From JAVKFF01 sp040226215 (GTDB taxonomy: Bacteria; Pseudomonadota; Alphaproteobacteria; DSM-16000; Inquilinaceae): 64,000 nt of DNA. Of this stretch, positions 42,264-50,397 are shown piece after piece. The DNA is taken from assembly GCA_040226215.1 (NCBI GenBank), contig JAVKFF010000149.1, positions 1-64,000 of the forward strand. The letters are read 5' to 3'. The first letter of the stretch is position 1. The number at the start of each line of letters is the position of its first letter. The translations under genes and the position numbers were made by a program. The notes under the pieces were generated by a model, which was not told where the DNA came from, searched no databases, and saw only the letters and a list, made by a program, of their open reading frames with translations.

Positions 42264-43430
42264 TCACGCCGCCTGCGTGCGGGCGAGGCAGACGGAGGCG
42301 GCGTTGATCACCGCGCTGGCGAAGGGTCCCTGGTCGGCGACCGGGGCCATGCGGTTGCCGCAATAGGAGAAGCCGTAGCCGAGGTCGGGATCGCCGAAGG
42401 CGATGGCACCGCCGATGCCGGCATGTCCGAAAGCGTTGCGTCCTCCACCCATGGGCAGCACGGGCGAGGAGAGCATGAAGCCCAGGCCCATGCGGAAATG
42501 CCGGTTGCTGATCGCCTCGACCGCGTCCCAGGCGGGCTGCCGGGCCTCGGTGATGGCCTTCTCGCCGATCAGCCTGCGGCCGTCGCCAACCTGGCCGCCA
42601 TTGGCGAGGATATCGTACATCCGCGCCATCGCCCGGGCATTGCCGTGCCCGCCGCCAGAAGCGAATCCGCGCTTCAGATAGCGGGGGTCGTTGAAGTCCG
42701 GTCGCGGCCTCGCCGGACGCCAGGCGCGATAGATGGGCGAATCGACCAGCCAGTTGATCGCCTCGTAGCTGGGCGTGCCGCGGGTCGGGTAGAACGGGCT
42801 GCGCCGGGTGACGAGGTCGCCGGCGACCGAGAAGTGGAAATCGATGCCGCCCGGCCCGGCGATCTCGTCGCGGAAGAAGTCCGACAGGCAGCGCCCGTCG
42901 ACCAGCTCGACCAGGGCCTCGCAGAGCAGGCCATAGGTGAAGGAGTGGTAGCAGGGTGTCGAGCCGGGCGGCCAGGTCGGCACCTGTCGGGCCAGCGCGG
43001 CGCGCAGGGTCTCGATGTCGTAGAGCGAATTCTCCGGCGCCGTGTCGAGAAAGGGCAGGCTGCCGAGATGGGCCAGCACGGTGCGCACGGTCATCGCCGC
43101 CTTGCCGCCCTGCGCGAAGTCGGGCCAGTAGTGCGAAACCGGCCGGTCGAGCTCGATGCGCCCGCGGTCGATAAGGAGGTGGACGGCGAGCGCCGCCATC
43201 GACTTGGTGACCGACATCATGCAGACGATCGTGTCGCGCTGCCAGGGCTGGGTGCGCCGGATGTCGAGATAGCCGCCCCAGAGGTCGACCAGCACCTCGC
43301 CCCGGCGGATCAGGGCGACCGAGGCGCCGATTTCCTCGCCGCTCGCGAAATTCTCCGTGAAGGCCGCGCGCACCTCGGCGAAGTCGGGATGGCAGGTGCC
43401 CTCGACCGGTGCGTCGAAGCGGATGGTCAT
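42264..43430 (-). CDS. Serine hydrolase (class C beta-lactamase/esterase family)
   Basis: A 388-aa penicillin-binding-protein/beta-lactamase-fold hydrolase. The nucleophile motif SxxK is Ser73-Val-Thr-Lys76 in CMMSVTKSMAA; a tyrosine motif appears as CYHSFTYG and the third box as HAGIGG. It has no signal peptide, so it acts in the cytoplasm like EstB-type esterases, not as a periplasmic beta-lactamase. ATG at 43430 (MTIRFD) is used. It lies between the TRAP binding-protein and small-permease genes, suggesting it hydrolyses the imported solute, perhaps an ester, lactone or amide. Substrate unknown. Confidence 0.85.
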   Translation of the reverse strand: MTIRFDAPVEGTCHPDFAEVRAAFTENFASGEEIGASVALIRRGEVLVDLWGGYLDIRRTQPWQRDTIVCMMSVTKSMAALAVHLLIDRGRIELDRPVSHYWPDFAQGGKAAMTVRTVLAHLGSLPFLDTAPENSLYDIETLRAALARQVPTWPPGSTPCYHSFTYGLLCEALVELVDGRCLSDFFRDEIAGPGGIDFHFSVAGDLVTRRSPFYPTRGTPSYEAINWLVDSPIYRAWRPARPRPDFNDPRYLKRGFASGGGHGNARAMARMYDILANGGQVGDGRRLIGEKAITEARQPAWDAVEAISNRHFRMGLGFMLSSPVLPMGGGRNAFGHAGIGGAIAFGDPDLGYGFSYCGNRMAPVADQGPFASAVINAASVCLARTQAA

Positions 43431-43503
43431 GGCGGCTTTCCGGTCCTCCACGAAAAGAGGGGCCGGGCCGTTGCGGCGACCCGGCCAGTACAGGGAGGCA
43501 ATA

Positions 43504-44640
43504 TTAGAAGTCTACGATACCCTCGATCGGCTCCGCCAGGATCATGGCGCGCAGTTCCTCGTCGCTGAACTGGTTGTAGTGCGCCTCCAGCCGCTCGATA
43601 TCGGCCAGCAGCTGGGTGGCCGGCTTGCCCTCGGCCTCGAGCCGGGCGACCCAGTCGTCGATCACCGGCTGCACCGCGTCGCGCATGCGCTGCAGCTCCT
43701 CCTCGGGCAGCTCGATGAACTCCACGCCGGCCTCGGCATAGGCGGCCTGTGCACGTTCCGCGAAGGCGGTGGTCGACTCGTCCGTGATCGCCGCGGCGAT
43801 GCGTTGCTGCATCTCGTAGAAGGCCGTCTGCAGGTCCGGCGGCAGGGCCGCGAACTCGTCCGGGCTGAAGCAGCTGTCGATATGCACCGTGGTGATGTTC
43901 AGCGTCGTGTAGTAGGGCGCCAGCTCGTATATGCGATAGGGCACGAAGCCGGCGTCGACCCAGATGACCGCGTCGATGATGCCCTGCTGAAAGGCGGCGT
44001 AGAGTTCGGGGTAGGGGATGCTGACGAGGCTGAAGCCGAGCGCCTCGGCGACCTCGGGCTGGAAGCCCTGGGCGGAGACCCGCAGGCCCGCCAGGTCGTC
44101 GAGCGTGCGGATCGGTGACGCCGACATGACGTTGGAAAGGCCGGCGAGGATCTGGTGGGCGAAGGAGACGCCCGCCGCCTCGAACTCCTGGCGGTAGTAG
44201 TCGCGCGCCAGCTCCATGGCCACGCGCACCGAAACCAGCGGCCGTTCCGGCACCACGAAGGGCAGCTCGAACACCCGCGTCATCTCGAAGCCGGTGGGCT
44301 CGAAGGAGGTGTAGCAGGCGGCGTATTCCGAGATGCCGCCGCGCACCGCCCGGAAACCCTCAGCCGGCCCGTGCAGGCTGCCGGCGCCGAACTGCTCGAT
44401 GGTGAAGCGTCCGTTCGAATGCTCGGCCATCCAGTCGAAGGCGGCCTGCCAGACCGGGGGCACGACCGAGGCCGGGGGTGCGGGGTGCGAGAACCGCCAG
44501 GCGGCACTGTCACCCTCGGCGGCGATCGCGGCGGCCGGCGGCGTGGAGAAATAGCCCAGCGCCAGATCGGACTGGGCCGAAGCGGTCGTTGATACAAGCA
44601 GGGCTGCAACTACGGCAAGCGGACCGGCCGGACTCCTCAT
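43504..44640 (-). CDS. TRAP transporter solute-binding protein, DctP family
   Basis: A 378-aa periplasmic protein with a Sec signal peptide (residues 1-22, TASAQ). Markers include FTIEQFGAGSLHGPAEGF, DDLAGLRVSAQGFQPEVAEALGF (arginine binding the ligand carboxylate) and VSIPYPELYAAFQQGIIDAVIWV. It is longer than average, with an N-terminal insertion (residues 23-60). First gene of the leftward TRAP/hydrolase operon, divergent from an SDR gene across 145 bases. Confidence 0.88.
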   Translation of the reverse strand: MRSPAGPLAVVAALLVSTTASAQSDLALGYFSTPPAAAIAAEGDSAAWRFSHPAPPASVVPPVWQAAFDWMAEHSNGRFTIEQFGAGSLHGPAEGFRAVRGGISEYAACYTSFEPTGFEMTRVFELPFVVPERPLVSVRVAMELARDYYRQEFEAAGVSFAHQILAGLSNVMSASPIRTLDDLAGLRVSAQGFQPEVAEALGFSLVSIPYPELYAAFQQGIIDAVIWVDAGFVPYRIYELAPYYTTLNITTVHIDSCFSPDEFAALPPDLQTAFYEMQQRIAAAITDESTTAFAERAQAAYAEAGVEFIELPEEELQRMRDAVQPVIDDWVARLEAEGKPATQLLADIERLEAHYNQFSDEELRAMILAEPIEGIVDF

Positions 44641-44739
44641 CTCATGTCTCCCGCAGTGTGAACTCCCGGTGACGTCCTGGGCGGGTTTCGTGCCGGCCTT
44701 CTGACGTCGGCGATTTTGATGGTGATCTCGCAGGCGGCT

Positions 44740-44766
44740 TGATGCAAGATTGTTTATCTTTTATCA
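44740..44766. promoter_or_regulatory. Imperfect palindrome upstream of SDR gene
   Basis: Arms TGATGCAAGA (44740-44749) and TCTTTTATCA (44757-44766) are 8 of 10 symmetric around a 7-base spacer in the AT-rich gap between the divergent dctP and SDR genes. It contains GATGCAAG, also found in the palindrome at 50304-50318 upstream of the CaiB/BcrCB-like unit. Could be an operator for the nearby IclR or another regulator; unproven. Confidence 0.4.
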
Positions 44767-44785
44767 CAGATATCAGGGGGCCGAA

Positions 44786-45556
44786 ATGGCATTCGACGGC
44801 ACGGTCGCGTTGGTCACCGGTGGCAGCCAGGGTATCGGTGCGGCGGTCGCCCGGCAGCTTGCCGCCAAGGGCGCGAAGGTCGCGGTGGTGGCCTCGTCGA
44901 GTCTGGAAAAGGCGAAGGCCGTCACCGACGCGATCGCCGCCGCCGGCGGAACCGCCCGTCCCTTCGTCTGCGATGTCCGGCGGGTGGCAGACATCACCCG
45001 GGTCGTCGGGGAGGTGGAGCAGGCGCTAGGGCCCATCGGCATCCTGGTGAACGCCGCCGGTGTCTACTACGCCACCCCGCTCGGCCAGACCACGGAGGAG
45101 CAGTTCGACCGCATGGTCGACATCAACATGAAGGGCACCTTCTTCCTGACCAACACGGTCGGCCCGCGGATGATCGAGCGGGGACAGGGCGGCAAGATCG
45201 TGAATTTCTCCTCGGTCGCCGGCGTGCTCGGCGTGACCGGTCGCAGCCTCTACTGCGGCAGCAAGGCGGCGATCATGATGATGACCCGCGCCTGGGCCAA
45301 GGAGCTGGCACCGCACGACATCAACGTCAACGCTATCGCCCCTGGCAATACCGAGACGCCGATGAACGAGGACGTGCGCACCAAGCCGGAGAAGGCCGAG
45401 GCGCTGGCGGCGATGAAGAAGGCGACGCCGAGCCGGACGGCCTATACCGACCCGGAAGAGATGGCGGCGATCGCCGTCTTCCTGTGCTCCGACGCCGCCC
45501 GACCCATGCACGGCTCGACCCTGCTCGCCGACGAGGGCATCTCCGCGGGGCTGTGA
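44786..45556 (+). CDS. Short-chain dehydrogenase/reductase (SDR family)
   Basis: A 256-aa classical SDR. The cofactor motif is TGGSQGIGAAVA (residues 11-22), with NAAG near 89, catalytic Ser in NFSSVAGV and the YCGSK Tyr-Lys pair, and the usual IAPGNTETPM. A serine-like residue after the second strand (VASSSLEKA) suggests NADP(H) preference. ATG at 44786 after AGGGGG is preferred to 44750. It stands alone between divergent dctP and convergent IclR; a reaction in the IclR/CaiB pathway is possible. Confidence 0.88.
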   Translation: MAFDGTVALVTGGSQGIGAAVARQLAAKGAKVAVVASSSLEKAKAVTDAIAAAGGTARPFVCDVRRVADITRVVGEVEQALGPIGILVNAAGVYYATPLGQTTEEQFDRMVDINMKGTFFLTNTVGPRMIERGQGGKIVNFSSVAGVLGVTGRSLYCGSKAAIMMMTRAWAKELAPHDINVNAIAPGNTETPMNEDVRTKPEKAEALAAMKKATPSRTAYTDPEEMAAIAVFLCSDAARPMHGSTLLADEGISAGL

Positions 45557-45632
45557 CCCGGCTTCGCGGCGCTGGATAGCGCGGGCGCGCACTTGCCGGC
45601 CAAGGGCTGAGGCAGCAGGGCCGTGCCCGCCG

Positions 45633-46448
45633 TCACGCCGTGTTGCGTCCGCTGCCGCCGATCGCGCGGGAGACCCGCTCGGCCGCGGCCTTGACCGCGG
45701 GGATCAGCTGGGTGCGCAGTGCCGCGGTGAAGCGGAATTGCGGCACGGAGATGCCGAGCGCTGCGACCACTTCGCCGCGGGCGCCGTAAACCGGGGCAAC
45801 GACGCCGCCGCCGCTCGCCTCCGACTGCTCCTTCAGGCTGACGGCATAGCCGTCGCGGCGGATGCGCTCGAGCATCGCCTTCAGCTGATCGGGATCGGTG
45901 ATGGTGCGCGAGGCGAGGCGCGTCAGCGGCACGCGCGCCAGATAGTCGTCGAGTTCGGACGCGCCGAGGCCGGAGAGCAGCACGCGGCTCGCCGCCCCGG
46001 CATAGAGCGGTTTCTCGATGCCGGTCGGGATCACCCGACGTACCGGCTGCTGGCCGACGACCTGGTCGAGGTCGACGCGGAAATCGCCGGAGCGCACGCT
46101 GATCGCCGTGGTTTCGTTGAAACGCTGGGAGAGCTCCCGCATCACCGGCATGGCCAGCTCGACGAGGCCGCCGGTCGAACGCGCGATCTCCGCCAGGGCG
46201 AGGATCTCGTAGCCGAGGCGATAGCGGCCCGTCTCCTCGTCCTTGGCGACCATGCCGTGATGGCGCAGGGCCGCCAGCAGGCGCAGGCAGGTGGAGATGT
46301 GCAGGTCCGTCCGCTCGGCGATCTGGCTCAGGCTCAGACCGGGATCGCCCTGCCGGAATACCTTGAGGATGGAGATCGCCCGGTCGAGGACGTTCACCCG
46401 GTAGGGGCGGTCGTCCTCCTCGCCCTTCGGCAGGGCCCGTTTCACCAT
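45633..46448 (-). CDS. IclR family transcriptional regulator
   Basis: A 271-aa regulator. The winged helix-turn-helix (residues 17-85; LSQIAERTDLHISTCLRLLAALRHHGMV) is followed by a GAF-like effector domain with SLKEQSEASGGGVVAPVYGARGEVVAALGIS. It follows the BcrB-like gene by 71 bases in the same direction and may be co-transcribed; it converges with the SDR. Likely controls the CaiB/BcrCB-like genes and perhaps the SDR. The two palindromes sharing GATGCAAG are candidate sites. Confidence 0.89.
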   Translation of the reverse strand: MVKRALPKGEEDDRPYRVNVLDRAISILKVFRQGDPGLSLSQIAERTDLHISTCLRLLAALRHHGMVAKDEETGRYRLGYEILALAEIARSTGGLVELAMPVMRELSQRFNETTAISVRSGDFRVDLDQVVGQQPVRRVIPTGIEKPLYAGAASRVLLSGLGASELDDYLARVPLTRLASRTITDPDQLKAMLERIRRDGYAVSLKEQSEASGGGVVAPVYGARGEVVAALGISVPQFRFTAALRTQLIPAVKAAAERVSRAIGGSGRNTA

Positions 46449-46519
46449 GTCGCGATCCCCCTCAGTCCCTGACAGCCGGCGTCACGAGGCCGGGCGACTA
46501 TACCTGACCGCCGGCGCCG

Positions 46520-47809
46520 TCAAGCGCCGCTCCGTACGCGGGTGTCGATGAACCGGCCCACTCTGGCCTTCATCGCCGCGTCGTCCCACAGCCGGGCGTC
46601 GACCATGCTGGCATGGAGTTCGAGCACCGGCAGCCCGGCCCGTTCCAGCGTCTCGATGCAGGCCCGGGTGCCATAGGCAGACAGCCGGTCGCCGAGCGGG
46701 GTCAGCATGACCGCGCCATGGGCGCCGAAATCGCGCGCCTGCTCCAGGATCCAGCCGGCCATCCAGGGCGGCAGGTGAAGCTGCTCGTTCATCGACAGGC
46801 TGCGCGCGGCCAGTGCCCGGACCGGGTCGTCGGAGAAGTATTTGCGGTAGCCGTCTGAGAGGTAGTTGGAATACATCGACCAGACGAAGACCGCGCCGTG
46901 GCTCTCCTCGAAGGCGCGGTAGAAGCCGGTGTTGAACCACAGGCCGGTGTTGAGCCAGAGCAGCCGGACGCGTTCGTCCGGGCAGACGCCCGTGCCGGCT
47001 TGCACGCGGTCGCGGATTTCCGCGACATAGCGCTCCAGGTGCTCGACCGACCAGGCGGAGCCACGGTTCCAGGTCGCCGCCATGACGTTGCTGAGCTGGT
47101 CGGGCAGGGTGACCGGGCAGGGGCGGGCGCCGGCGATCAGGTCGCGCGCCTCGGCGACCAGTTCGCCCGCCCGGTTGATGAGATGCATCTGTTCCTCGAG
47201 CACCGCGCGGTCGAGGCGTCGGCGCACGGTCGACTCAGCGACCGCGATCAGCGCCTCAATCTGCTCCACCTGGAAGTCGAGGCGGTGAGTCTCGTAGAGC
47301 GTCTCCCAGTCGTGCTGCGCATGGGCCCACCAGTCCGGGATCAGCCGGGTCTGCGCCGGCGCGTCGAGGAAGAAGGCGGGGCAACCGAAGGCGTCGGCCC
47401 ATTGCCGGGTGATGCGCTGGGCGTAGTCGCCGCGCAGCCGGTCGACGATCAGCGCCGGCCGCGGCAGCCCGCCATAGGGCGCGCGCTCCGCATCGCCGTC
47501 GAGCGTCGTCATCATCGGCAGGCTGAGATAGCGCGGCAGGTCCTGGTGGTAGCCGAGCCGGTCCATCAGGTCGAAATAGTAGGGCGACAGCCGCTTGGCC
47601 GAGATGATCGATGAGTACCAGGTATTGGTGACCAGCGGCACGTCCAAGGCGTGGAAGATCTCGTGCGGTGAGACCGCGGCGGCGATGACGTAGGGCTCGT
47701 CCTCCTCCAGCGCCCGCCGGCGGAATTCCGCGAACCAGGCCTTCTGCCGCGCCTTCGCGTCCGTGGTCGCGGCGAGATCGCCAGCGGGCTGCCGCGTGCC
47801 TTCAGCCAC
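46520..47809 (-). CDS. 2-hydroxyacyl-CoA dehydratase/BcrB-like protein, cysteine-poor
   Basis: A 429-aa protein of the HGD-D (2-hydroxyacyl-CoA dehydratase D component) family, close in size to benzoyl-CoA reductase BcrB. The fold is suggested by SPHEIFHALDVPLV, RQWADAFGCPAFFLDAP, NTGLWFNTGFYRAFEE and LERAGLPVLELHASMVDARLWDD. The three places where canonical members have cluster cysteines appear to read LSLP, VDRLRGD and PLGD; only four cysteines exist (first Cys143). A [4Fe-4S] site therefore looks absent. GTG at 47809 has GGAGG upstream and overlaps the previous gene by 8 bases. No activator ATPase lies nearby. Confidence 0.72.
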   Translation of the reverse strand: MAEGTRQPAGDLAATTDAKARQKAWFAEFRRRALEEDEPYVIAAAVSPHEIFHALDVPLVTNTWYSSIISAKRLSPYYFDLMDRLGYHQDLPRYLSLPMMTTLDGDAERAPYGGLPRPALIVDRLRGDYAQRITRQWADAFGCPAFFLDAPAQTRLIPDWWAHAQHDWETLYETHRLDFQVEQIEALIAVAESTVRRRLDRAVLEEQMHLINRAGELVAEARDLIAGARPCPVTLPDQLSNVMAATWNRGSAWSVEHLERYVAEIRDRVQAGTGVCPDERVRLLWLNTGLWFNTGFYRAFEESHGAVFVWSMYSNYLSDGYRKYFSDDPVRALAARSLSMNEQLHLPPWMAGWILEQARDFGAHGAVMLTPLGDRLSAYGTRACIETLERAGLPVLELHASMVDARLWDDAAMKARVGRFIDTRVRSGA

Positions 47810-48977
47810 GGTCGGCCTCCGCGTCTGCCCGATCCCGAAGGCCGGCAACGAATTGGCTGACGGCCTCGGGCGGACGGTCATCGTCGAAAAAGGAGCGTCC
47901 GGTGACCAGCAGTTGGGCGATGCCGCGTTCTGCCAGCATCCGGCGCTGGGCCGGATAGTCCCAGCCCAGCGTGTCGTCGTGCTCCTCCAGGCAGAAGATC
48001 ACGCCGTCGACCGCCGCCGCCTCGACCATGGCGAGGAAGCGGGCGTCGTCGGCCGCCTGTGGCAGCAGGCGTGGGCCTGGGGTGTGGTGCCGGCAGTGCG
48101 CCGTCAGGGCGTCGAGCGGGTCGTCGTCATGGTTGCCGTCCGGGCCGACCGGGTGATCGTAGAGTCGCTCCCCCCAGTCGTGGTCGTCGGCGACGATGCG
48201 GGCGCCGGCCTGCTCGACCGCGCGGTAGAAGGCAGGGTTCTCCTGGGACATGCCCTTGACCAGCAGACGCGGCAAGGATGGCCCCTCCGGCCGCCAATCG
48301 CGCAACTGGCCGAGCAGGTCGTTGAAGGTGTCGACATCGCTGAGCTGTCCGGATGCGGCCACCGCCAGCGAGTCGACGCCGGAGATGCCGGAGCCACGTC
48401 CGCGGCGGCGCTCGGTGAAGGCGCCGAACGATTGGCGCGCCGTGTCGTGCCGGGCGATGGCGCGGCTCAGTTCCTCCTCGCCGACCGACCGGTTCGCCAG
48501 CATCGAGAGGCAGTCAACCAGTTCCACGAGCCGTGCCCGGACATAGCGCGCGGTGTAGTCGAACGGCGTCTGCAGCAGGTCGAAGAGGTGGAGAGGCGGC
48601 AGGTCGAGGTCCGGCCGCTCGGCACGGATATGCTGCACGAGATAGTAGAACTGCAGGAGGCCTTCACTGCTACGCGGTACCACCACAAGGTCGAGGAAGT
48701 CGAAATGGCCGGCCAGGAGGCGGGCGAGGATCGAGCGCAGATAGCCCTCGCGCACCGGCTCCATGTAGCGGTCGGCCGCCTCGGTGGCCAGGCCGGGCTG
48801 GCCGCGCAGGCGCATCGGGAACAGACCGGCGGCGGTGATCGCCTCGACCGGCACGGTGCCGCCAAGATAGCCGACGACACGCCCGCCGGCGTCCTTGTGT
48901 CGTCGTGCCGACGCCTCTGGATGGCTGAGCAGGTCGTGGCAGGCGGCGAGAGCCTGCCCTTGCGCGCCGACGTTCAC
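47802..48977 (-). CDS. 2-hydroxyacyl-CoA dehydratase/BcrC-like protein, cysteine-poor
   Basis: A 391-aa HGD-D family protein, near BcrC in size. Recognisable segments are VVGYLGGTVPVEAITAAGLFPMRLRG, LVVVPRSSEGLLQFYYLV, AGARIVADDHDWGERLYD and VDGVIFCLEEHDDTLGWDYPAQ. Canonical members have Cys in the CSxxR, TCDG and FCDP positions; here they read PVRE, RSSEG and HDD. It would thus lack the usual iron-sulfur cluster. The GTG start overlaps the CaiB stop (GTGA), and the order CaiB, C-like, B-like resembles bcrCB without bcrAD. Function unknown; a CoA-ester transformation is likely. Confidence 0.72.
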   Translation of the reverse strand: MNVGAQGQALAACHDLLSHPEASARRHKDAGGRVVGYLGGTVPVEAITAAGLFPMRLRGQPGLATEAADRYMEPVREGYLRSILARLLAGHFDFLDLVVVPRSSEGLLQFYYLVQHIRAERPDLDLPPLHLFDLLQTPFDYTARYVRARLVELVDCLSMLANRSVGEEELSRAIARHDTARQSFGAFTERRRGRGSGISGVDSLAVAASGQLSDVDTFNDLLGQLRDWRPEGPSLPRLLVKGMSQENPAFYRAVEQAGARIVADDHDWGERLYDHPVGPDGNHDDDPLDALTAHCRHHTPGPRLLPQAADDARFLAMVEAAAVDGVIFCLEEHDDTLGWDYPAQRRMLAERGIAQLLVTGRSFFDDDRPPEAVSQFVAGLRDRADAEADRG

Positions 48978-50170
48978 AACACGCCGTCCTCGCGCAGGCG
49001 GGCGATGGTGTCGGCGTCGTAGCCGAGTTCGGCCAGCACCGCCTCGGTATGCTCGCCGAGGTCGGGTGGCGGCGCGTTGCCGCCGGGGCCGTCCCGATCG
49101 GCGGTGAAGCCGGCGTTGATGACACGCATCGTGCGGTCGAGCGCCGGCACCTCGATGTCGATGAAGGTCTCGCGCCCGGCGAAGTGCGGATGGGCGACCA
49201 CGCCCGGGATGTCGCGCACCACGGCGGCGGGAATGTCGTTGGCGTTCAGCAGCGCTTCCCATTCCTCGGCGGCGCGACGCTTCAGCACGTCGCGGATCGC
49301 CGCCCGCAGCGGCTCGGCATGTTCCCAGCGTCCCGGCGGGTCGGAGAAGCGCGGATCATCCAGCAGATGGTCGAGTTCCAGAATCCGGCACAGGCCGGCG
49401 AACTGCTCGTTGGTGTTGGCACCGATCGACAGGGGCCGGTCGGCGGTCTCGAACATGCCGGCCGTCGCGCTCAGGCTGAAACCCTGGTTGCCGACCCGCC
49501 TGGGCACCTCGCCGGTGCCGAAATATTTCAGGATCATCGAGGACATCATCACCATCGAGGCGTCCAGCATGCCGATGTCGAGATACTGGCCGCCGCCACC
49601 CCGTTCCCGGCGCAGCAGGGCGCTGACGATGGCGAAGGCGGCCATGTGTCCGGTGAAGGTGTCGATCAGCGGGAAGCCGACCTTGGTCGGCGGATCGCCC
49701 TCGTTGCCCTGCAGCGACATCAGCCCGGACATGGCCTGAGCGATGTGGTCGTAGGCGGGATTGTCCCTGAGGGGCGACGCCTGGCCATAGCCGGAGATCG
49801 AGCAGTAGATCAGGCGGTCGTTGAGCCGCCGGCAATCCTCCCAGCCGAGACCACGGCGGGCCAGCACGCCCGGCCGGAAGTTCTCGACCAGCACGTCGGA
49901 CCGGGAAACCAGGCGCTGCAGCACGCCGAGGCCTTCTGGCTTCGCGATGTCCACCGTGATCGAACGCTTTCCGGCATTGTAGCCGACGAAGTTGGCCGAG
50001 TTCCGGCCGAAGCGCTTGTCGTGGCCGTAGTAGCGCATCACGTCGCCCGATCCCGGCCGCTCGACCTTCACCACGTCGGCGCCGAGCAGGACGAGCTGGC
50101 GCGTGCAGAATGGCCCGGCCATCACGTGCGAGAGGTCGAGGACGCGGATGCCGTCGAGTGCGCGGGCCAT
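48974..50170 (-). CDS. CaiB/BaiF family CoA-transferase
   Basis: A 398-aa class III CoA-transferase. The start ARALDGIRVLDLSHVMAGPF and Asp170 in FPLIDTFTGH (the acyl-acceptor aspartate) are diagnostic. It is first in a leftward unit with the two dehydratase-like genes, coupled by GTGA, so it likely forms the CoA ester on which they act. It is a paralogue of 4881-6086, but differs clearly after residue 35. The 227-bp gap upstream (50171-50397) contains the 50304-50318 palindrome and no gene. Confidence 0.89.
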   Translation of the reverse strand: MARALDGIRVLDLSHVMAGPFCTRQLVLLGADVVKVERPGSGDVMRYYGHDKRFGRNSANFVGYNAGKRSITVDIAKPEGLGVLQRLVSRSDVLVENFRPGVLARRGLGWEDCRRLNDRLIYCSISGYGQASPLRDNPAYDHIAQAMSGLMSLQGNEGDPPTKVGFPLIDTFTGHMAAFAIVSALLRRERGGGGQYLDIGMLDASMVMMSSMILKYFGTGEVPRRVGNQGFSLSATAGMFETADRPLSIGANTNEQFAGLCRILELDHLLDDPRFSDPPGRWEHAEPLRAAIRDVLKRRAAEEWEALLNANDIPAAVVRDIPGVVAHPHFAGRETFIDIEVPALDRTMRVINAGFTADRDGPGGNAPPPDLGEHTEAVLAELGYDADTIARLREDGVL

Positions 50171-50303
50171 CAGTCGCCCTCGTCGCCACCGGGTCGGGTA
50201 CCAGCCCGAAGCCGCGGTGCGCCCTCGTTCCCCGCCACAGTTCCGGCGCTGTATGGCATCAGCCCCAACTCCTTCGATCCGACTTTCATTGACTGATTAT
50301 TTA

Positions 50304-50318
50304 TTGCAATAGATGCAA
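50304..50318. promoter_or_regulatory. Small palindrome upstream of CaiB/BcrCB-like unit
   Basis: TTGCA and TGCAA flank ATAGA, a perfect 5-5-5 inverted repeat in an AT-rich part of the divergent region between CaiB and the Fbp-like ABC genes. The layout matches the 5-5-5 repeat at the other IclR gene (62302-62316). It shares GATGCAAG with 44741-44748. A candidate IclR operator, not established. Confidence 0.4.
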
Positions 50319-50397
50319 GTCACAGTTAAGTATCATAACCAAGCGGGCGCCAACAAGCCCGCAGCGAAACCAGCCACGCGGAGCCGGGAGGAGATGG

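Noticed and set aside
42264..43430. Beta-lactamase resistance gene
   Set aside because: The SxxK fold is present, but there is no export signal and the gene lies in a TRAP operon, so an esterase-type role is favoured.
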